Shown here piece after piece: positions 17,628 through 21,747 of a DNA stretch of 21,747 nt; the stretch's first letter is position 1; each line of letters opens with the position of its first letter. The notes beneath the pieces were generated by a model. The model searched no databases. It had not been told where the DNA came from and saw nothing but the letters and a program-made list of their open reading frames with translations. Source of the stretch: JAAEKA01 sp049299095 (lineage in GTDB: Bacteria; Chloroflexota; Anaerolineae; JAAEKA01); contig JBAQWV010000106.1 in the NCBI GenBank assembly GCA_049299095.1, forward strand, positions 1 to 21,747. Reading direction: 5' to 3'. The position numbers were made by a program, and so were the translations under genes.

Positions 17628-17657
17628 GGCATAACTTCTTCAGGCAAGCGGGTTGGT

Positions 17658-18065
17658 TCAGTTCGCATCCAGTAAATGCTCAGGCAAAAAGGCAGCAGGC
17701 AGCAGTTCATCCATCGTCATTAGCTTGCGCGTGCCATCCATATCCGCGATGATCACCGGCATATGCGGTGCAAACTCCGCCATCACCTGTCGGCACGCAC
17801 CGCAGGGGCTACCCGCGATATCCGTCACCACGGCAATCGCCTCGTATTCGGTTTCCCCTTCGGACACTGCCTTCCAGATCGCCACACGCTCCGCACACAC
17901 CGTCAAGCCGTAAGAGGCGTTTTCGACGTTACAGCCCGTGTACACCTGGCCGGAGCGGGTGAGTAGGGCCGCTCCCACCGCAAAATGTGAATACGGCACA
18001 TACGCCGCTTCGCGCGCGGCGCTGGCCTGTTCGATCAGTTCAGAAATCACCGCTTCACTCAACAT
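17658..18065 (-). CDS. cdd: Cytidine deaminase
   Basis: A 135-residue enzyme that deaminates cytidine and deoxycytidine in pyrimidine salvage. The zinc site is complete: Cys57-Ala-Glu59 in TVCAERVA, and Cys88 and Cys91 in PCGACRQ. YVPYSHFAVGAAL and GCNVENASYG are the substrate-binding motifs of the short homotetrameric type. The ATG at 18065 is 21 bases after the CNNM/CBS stop, with AGGAGAAGG upstream, so it is co-transcribed. Confidence 0.95.
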   Translation of the reverse strand: MLSEAVISELIEQASAAREAAYVPYSHFAVGAALLTRSGQVYTGCNVENASYGLTVCAERVAIWKAVSEGETEYEAIAVVTDIAGSPCGACRQVMAEFAPHMPVIIADMDGTRKLMTMDELLPAAFLPEHLLDAN

Positions 18066-18086
18066 AACATCATCCTTCTCCTCGCA

Positions 18087-19415
18087 TCACGAGGTTGAAG
18101 AAGAAAAGAGAGAGGAAGGTCGAGTAGCTGCTGACGGCGCAACCGGTGGTGTATCGTCCAGTTGTTTGACGACACGCACCTGCACGATGCGACGGCCCTC
18201 AACCTTCTGCACTTCCAAAGTCAGGTTTTCGTAGACTACCCGACTGCCAACGGCTGGCATAGCACCCAGTTCGGAATAAATAAAGCCACCCAGCGTGTCG
18301 TTTTCCTCCGAGGGCAAGTCCACATCCAGAATTTCGTTCACCTCGTCAATGCGAATTTGCCCGTCAAACACGAACTCGCGCTCGTCCACCTTGTGCGACA
18401 TCGGCGTTTCGCTGTCGTATTCGTCCTGAATGTCGCCAACGATCTCTTCCAGCAAGTCCTCGATGGTCACCACGCCGGCTGTGCCACCGTATTCATCCAC
18501 CACAATCGCCATATGCACGCGGCGCTGCTGCAATTCCTGCAACAGATCATCCACGCGCTTCGATTCGGGCACGAAATAAGCGGGCCGCATCAGCTCGGTA
18601 ATCAGTAAATCGTCGCGGCCGTCGCGGAAGGGCAACAGCAAGTCTTTGGCGTACAGCACACCCTGAATGTTGTCAATCGTATCATGATAAACCGGAATGC
18701 GCGAGTGTCCAGCCTGCACCGTCACATCAAGGACCTCGCGCAGCGTAGTCCTTTCCGGCACAGCCACCACGTCAATGCGCGGCACCATCACCACGCGCAC
18801 CGCCATTTCACCCAGCTCGAAGATGCTGGCGATCATCTTCTTTTCGCCTGCCTCAATCAAGCCTGGCTCTTCGGCGGTGTTAATCAGATAACGCAGACCA
18901 TCATCGCTCAGTAATGAGCTGCCCGCACTGGCTGCTTCCTCGCGTGGGCCGCGCAGCAGCCGCGCCAGACTGTGCAGCGGGGATACCAGCGGGGTCAGCA
19001 CCAGCGCAACCCCCTGCACCACGCCGCCTAAACGCTGCACGGCTACTGGCTCCGGCCAGCGCGCGGCCCAGGTGCGGGCTGCCGTCTGCACCAGCACGAT
19101 CACCAGACCCGCCAGCAGCAATGCCAGCAAAATAGCCATGTTCCATGTGCCTGCGGCGCGCAAAGCCAACCAACTGGCAGCGGTGGTCACAACCACCCAT
19201 GCCAATGCGGTCAACAACAACAACGCCAGCCGAAAGCGCGTTAAATCATCCAATAATACTTGCAAGGCACGCTCGCGCGGCGTACCCTCGTCCACCAACC
19301 GGCGCGCATGTGCGCCGCTAATGGCTTCCAATGAAACTTCTGCCGCCGCGGCCAGGCCGCTCGCGCCGATGCCGGCAACAAGCGCCAACCAGGCTGGCAG
19401 GCTACCCTCGTCCAA
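18087..19415 (-). CDS. CNNM/CBS-domain membrane protein (HlyC/CorC family)
   Basis: A 442-residue membrane protein, probably a divalent-cation (Mg2+/Co2+) transporter or regulator. The CNNM domain has four hydrophobic helices within about residues 8-155, for example FRLALLLLTALAWVVVTTAA and MAILLALLLAGLVIVLVQ. Two CBS domains follow (VMVPRIDVVAVPE to GVLYAKDLL, and LMRPAYFVPESKRV to IEDLLEEIVGDI with the conserved DEYGGTAGVVT). The CorC_HlyC end contains FDGQIRIDEVNEIL and DTLGGFIY. The start is a TTG with GGAG seven bases upstream. The last 20 or so residues are a Ser/Pro/Ala-rich tail. The old 'hemolysin' label is not supported by sequence. Confidence 0.88.
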   Translation of the reverse strand: MDEGSLPAWLALVAGIGASGLAAAAEVSLEAISGAHARRLVDEGTPRERALQVLLDDLTRFRLALLLLTALAWVVVTTAASWLALRAAGTWNMAILLALLLAGLVIVLVQTAARTWAARWPEPVAVQRLGGVVQGVALVLTPLVSPLHSLARLLRGPREEAASAGSSLLSDDGLRYLINTAEEPGLIEAGEKKMIASIFELGEMAVRVVMVPRIDVVAVPERTTLREVLDVTVQAGHSRIPVYHDTIDNIQGVLYAKDLLLPFRDGRDDLLITELMRPAYFVPESKRVDDLLQELQQRRVHMAIVVDEYGGTAGVVTIEDLLEEIVGDIQDEYDSETPMSHKVDEREFVFDGQIRIDEVNEILDVDLPSEENDTLGGFIYSELGAMPAVGSRVVYENLTLEVQKVEGRRIVQVRVVKQLDDTPPVAPSAATRPSSLFSSSTS

Positions 19416-19474
19416 AGCAATACTCCAAAATCATTGTTAAGTCTTGTGCAGAATTCCCATCAATTCGCAACCGG

Positions 19475-20866
19475 CTAGCGGGAATTTGCTGATCGCGGGC
19501 GGGCGGGCACACCCAGCACCAATTCGCCGGCGGGCACGTCATGCGTCACCACCGACCCAGCGCCCGTGCGCGCGCCCGCGCCCACCGTCACCGGTGCCAC
19601 CAACATAGTATCGCTACCGATAAACACGTCGTCACCAATCGCCGTCTGGTGTTTGTGGCTGCCGTCGTAGTTGCAGGTAATCGTTCCTGCGCCCAGATTG
19701 ACGTTCTGGCCGATCACGGCATCGCCGATGTAGCTGAAATGCCCCATCTTCGTGCCGGGGCCAAGGTATGAATTCTTTACCTCGCCAAAATTGCCCATGT
19801 GGACGCCCGCGGCCAGGTGCGCGCCCTTACGCAGGTGCGCGAACGGCCCGACCTCGACTTCAGCTTCTAAGACGGCCTGCTCCAGCACCGAATACTGCAC
19901 CGTGCAGCCATCGCCGATCTGGGTATCCACGATCAGACTGTTCGGGCCGATCTGGCAATCTTCACCGATGCGGGTTCGTCCGCGCAGGTGTGTGCCAGGT
20001 AGCAGCGTGGTATCCCGGCCAATTTCAACGGTGTCTTCGATGTAGGTAGTGGCGGGATCGGTGATCGTCACGCCCGCTTCCATCCAGCGGCGGTTCATGC
20101 GGGCTTGCAGCACAGCTTCCGCCTCGGCCAGATGTACGCGGTTGTTGATGCCCAACATCTCGACTGCGTCGTCCACCTGATGGGCTAGCACGCGCTTACC
20201 CTGCGCCACGGCAATCGCGACCAGATCGGTCAGATAATATTCGCCCTTGGGGCTGACGGTGATTTCGTCCAGGCTGCGCCACAACCAATCGGCCTCGTAG
20301 CAATACAGGCCAGGATTCAACTCGGTGATCTGGCGCTGCTCCGGCGTGCAGTCCATTTCTTCCACAATCGCCAACACGTCCCCTGCCGGGCTACGCACGA
20401 TGCGACCGAAGCCGCGCGGGGTGTCGCTGTGGAAGGTCAACATGGTTAGAACGCCGCCCTCGGCACGGTTGCGTGCGTGCAGGTCTAGCAAAGCCTGCAT
20501 GGAATCTTGTGTCACCAGCGGCATGTCGCCGTAAAACACCAGTACCACCTGTGCACGGCCTTGCAACGCGGGTCGTGCTTGCAGCACTGCATGGCCTGTG
20601 CCCAGGCGCTGTTCCTGCATGACATATTGAGCACGGCTGCCAAGCTGGGCCATGACCGCGTCCGCGTTGCGACCGACAATCACCACGGGCAACTTGCTGG
20701 ATACCGCTTCAGCCAGCCGCAGGCTATATTCGATCAAGGGCCTGCCCGCCAGCAAATGCAGGATTTTGGGGGTTTGGGAGCGCATGCGGGTGCTTTCGCC
20801 CGCGGCCAGAATCACAATATCCGGCTGAGCCGGTTCAAGGGTTGAAAAAGCAGATAACTGGCTCAC
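19475..20866 (-). CDS. glmU: Bifunctional GlmU (UDP-N-acetylglucosamine synthesis)
   Basis: A 463-residue enzyme that acetylates glucosamine-1-phosphate and then forms UDP-GlcNAc for cell-wall or glycan synthesis. The pyrophosphorylase N-terminus has ILAAGESTRMRSQTPKILH, in which the usual GxGTRM is GESTRM, then QRLGTGHAV and VFYGDMPL. The left-handed beta-helix acetyltransferase half has hexapeptide repeats and the conserved GNFGEVKNSYLGPGTKMGH and LGAGTITCNYDG. The GTG at 20866 is the start, with AGGTG just upstream; an ATG at 20870 is out of frame. First gene of the run to recO. Confidence 0.95.
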   Translation of the reverse strand: MSQLSAFSTLEPAQPDIVILAAGESTRMRSQTPKILHLLAGRPLIEYSLRLAEAVSSKLPVVIVGRNADAVMAQLGSRAQYVMQEQRLGTGHAVLQARPALQGRAQVVLVFYGDMPLVTQDSMQALLDLHARNRAEGGVLTMLTFHSDTPRGFGRIVRSPAGDVLAIVEEMDCTPEQRQITELNPGLYCYEADWLWRSLDEITVSPKGEYYLTDLVAIAVAQGKRVLAHQVDDAVEMLGINNRVHLAEAEAVLQARMNRRWMEAGVTITDPATTYIEDTVEIGRDTTLLPGTHLRGRTRIGEDCQIGPNSLIVDTQIGDGCTVQYSVLEQAVLEAEVEVGPFAHLRKGAHLAAGVHMGNFGEVKNSYLGPGTKMGHFSYIGDAVIGQNVNLGAGTITCNYDGSHKHQTAIGDDVFIGSDTMLVAPVTVGAGARTGAGSVVTHDVPAGELVLGVPARPRSANSR

Positions 20867-20896
20867 ACATCACCTGTCTGAAAAATGTGAATGGTA

Positions 20897-20947
20897 AACA
20901 AAAACGCCAGGGGACAAGAAGCGTCAACTACGCTAGCGCCCTGGCGT
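20897..20947 (-). terminator. Terminator between the rRNA genes and glmU
   Basis: ACGCCAGGG (20904-20912) pairs with CCCTGGCGT (20939-20947). On the minus strand the stem is followed by TTTTGTTTACC. It may end rRNA read-through, or act as an attenuator since it lies 38 bases before glmU. The loop has its own small GCGT/ACGC stem. Confidence 0.55.
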
Positions 20948-21039
20948 CGCAACTGATGCACATGCAAAAAGACCTGAGGTCAATCATCCAAATGGGCGGG
21001 CGTGGCAGCCATGTTGGCGGCCAATCGCCGGGTGCAAGG

Positions 21040-21075
21040 CTGGGCAGACAAGGGTTCGTTCTTGCGTCTGCCCAG
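21040..21075. repeat. Strong inverted repeat downstream of 5S
   Basis: CTGGGCAGACAAG (21040-21052) pairs with CTTG-C-GTCTGCCCAG (21061-21075) with one bulged base. No T-tract adjoins. It may be a processing or termination hairpin of the rRNA transcript. Confidence 0.5.
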
Positions 21076-21113
21076 ATTCTAGCACAACCCACGGTCATGT
21101 GCAAAAGAGTTTA

Positions 21114-21126
21114 GAAAAAGAAAAAC
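21114..21126 (-). terminator. T-tract immediately after 5S rRNA
   Basis: On the minus strand the 5S flanking stem is followed by TTTTTCTTTTTC. With the GAGCTTGT/ACAAGCTC stem it could work as a terminator of the rRNA operon. Confidence 0.4.
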
Positions 21127-21132
21127 AAGCTC

Positions 21133-21250
21133 AGTTGGCAGCGGCCTACTCTCACAGGGACCTACGTCCCAACTACCATCGGCGCTGAAGGGCTTAACTT
21201 CCAGGTTCGGGATGGGACTGGGTATACCTCCTTCGCTCGAGCCACCAACA
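21133..21250 (-). rRNA. rrf: 5S ribosomal RNA
   Basis: The minus strand starts GTTGGTGGCTCGAGCG and ends AGAGTAGGCCGCTGCCAACT. It contains the conserved CCCATCCCGAAC, GGAAGTTAAGCCC and CGCCGATGGTAGT segments. The terminal helix (GTTGGTGGC with GCTGCCAAC) closes the molecule at about 118 bases. Outside it ACAAGCTC (21125-21132) and GAGCTTGT (21251-21258) are exactly complementary, extending the stem as a probable processing site. Confidence 0.93.
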
Positions 21251-21332
21251 GAGCTTGTATTTTCACTTGTTTAGGTTATGACTGCTACCCTAACAACCGA
21301 ACAGAATGCTTTTGTTTCAACTGCTACCATCT

Positions 21333-21747
<415 letters not shown>

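Larger units (their letters stand above)
20867..21132. other. Spacer between 5S rRNA and glmU
   Basis: No supported gene. It contains a T-tract after 5S, a long hairpin at 21040-21075 (CTGGGCAGAC arm with GTCTGCCCAG, no T-tract), and a terminator-like hairpin at 20904-20947. A separate glmU promoter was not recognised. Confidence 0.5.

Noticed and set aside
16704..17675. 323-codon plus-strand open frame opposite recO
   Set aside because: Exactly antisense to recO, which is full length with a zinc motif; the plus frame is Gln/Arg-rich shadow sequence.
18087..19415. Hemolysin activity for the CNNM/CBS protein
   Set aside because: The family's hemolysin name is historical; the domains point to a cation transporter or regulator, not a pore-forming toxin.

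Overview
The window looks like a chromosomal segment of an uncultured Chloroflexota (Anaerolineae-like) bacterium. This is an inference from protein style: many STAND-type NTPases, a single-chain glycyl-tRNA synthetase, and the order glmU, CNNM/CBS protein, cdd, recO behind a 23S-5S rRNA end. No taxonomic search was possible. It divides into an accessory left half and a mostly housekeeping right half.

Left half (1-8.6 kb). After the tail of an unidentified gene there is a roughly 400-base gap. It contains nested complementary arms, a T8 terminator and an extended -10 box that together resemble a minus-strand structured ncRNA. Next come an NB-ARC (STAND) NTPase and a TPR protein whose start and stop codons overlap, so a classical NB-ARC-TPR protein has been split in two. 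Two small minus-strand membrane-type genes follow. A compact divergent promoter region then feeds a two-gene plus-strand operon. Its first gene encodes a 1064-residue protein that keeps the whole RelA/SpoT domain order (HD-like, synthetase-like, TGS, helical, Cys/zinc, ACT) but has lost the catalytic residues I could check, and it is fused to a STAND/AAA ATPase. Its second gene encodes another STAND/AAA ATPase that ends in an OmpR/PhoB-type winged helix. This pair is the best candidate for an undescribed system: a dead (p)ppGpp synthetase used as a sensor for an NTPase switch, next to a DNA-binding NTPase.

Middle (8.9-11 kb). A DIP1984-family protein is followed by a higB-higA toxin-antitoxin operon whose antitoxin is fused to an ImmA/IrrE zinc peptidase. 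The operon has a palindromic operator upstream and an intrinsic terminator downstream.

Right half (11-21.7 kb, mostly minus strand). A fused alpha-beta glycyl-tRNA synthetase is preceded by a good promoter, a long GC-rich leader and an intrinsic terminator just before its ribosome binding site, which suggests transcription attenuation. glmU, a CNNM/CBS transporter-like gene, cdd, recO and a lipoprotein gene form a tight operon downstream of the 23S-5S rRNA genes. Between recO and glyQS lies an accessory patch. It holds a plus-strand protein with three GSGAD modules spaced exactly 66 residues apart and a possible aerolysin-like C-terminus, together with remnants of a higA gene and of the neighbouring lipoprotein gene.
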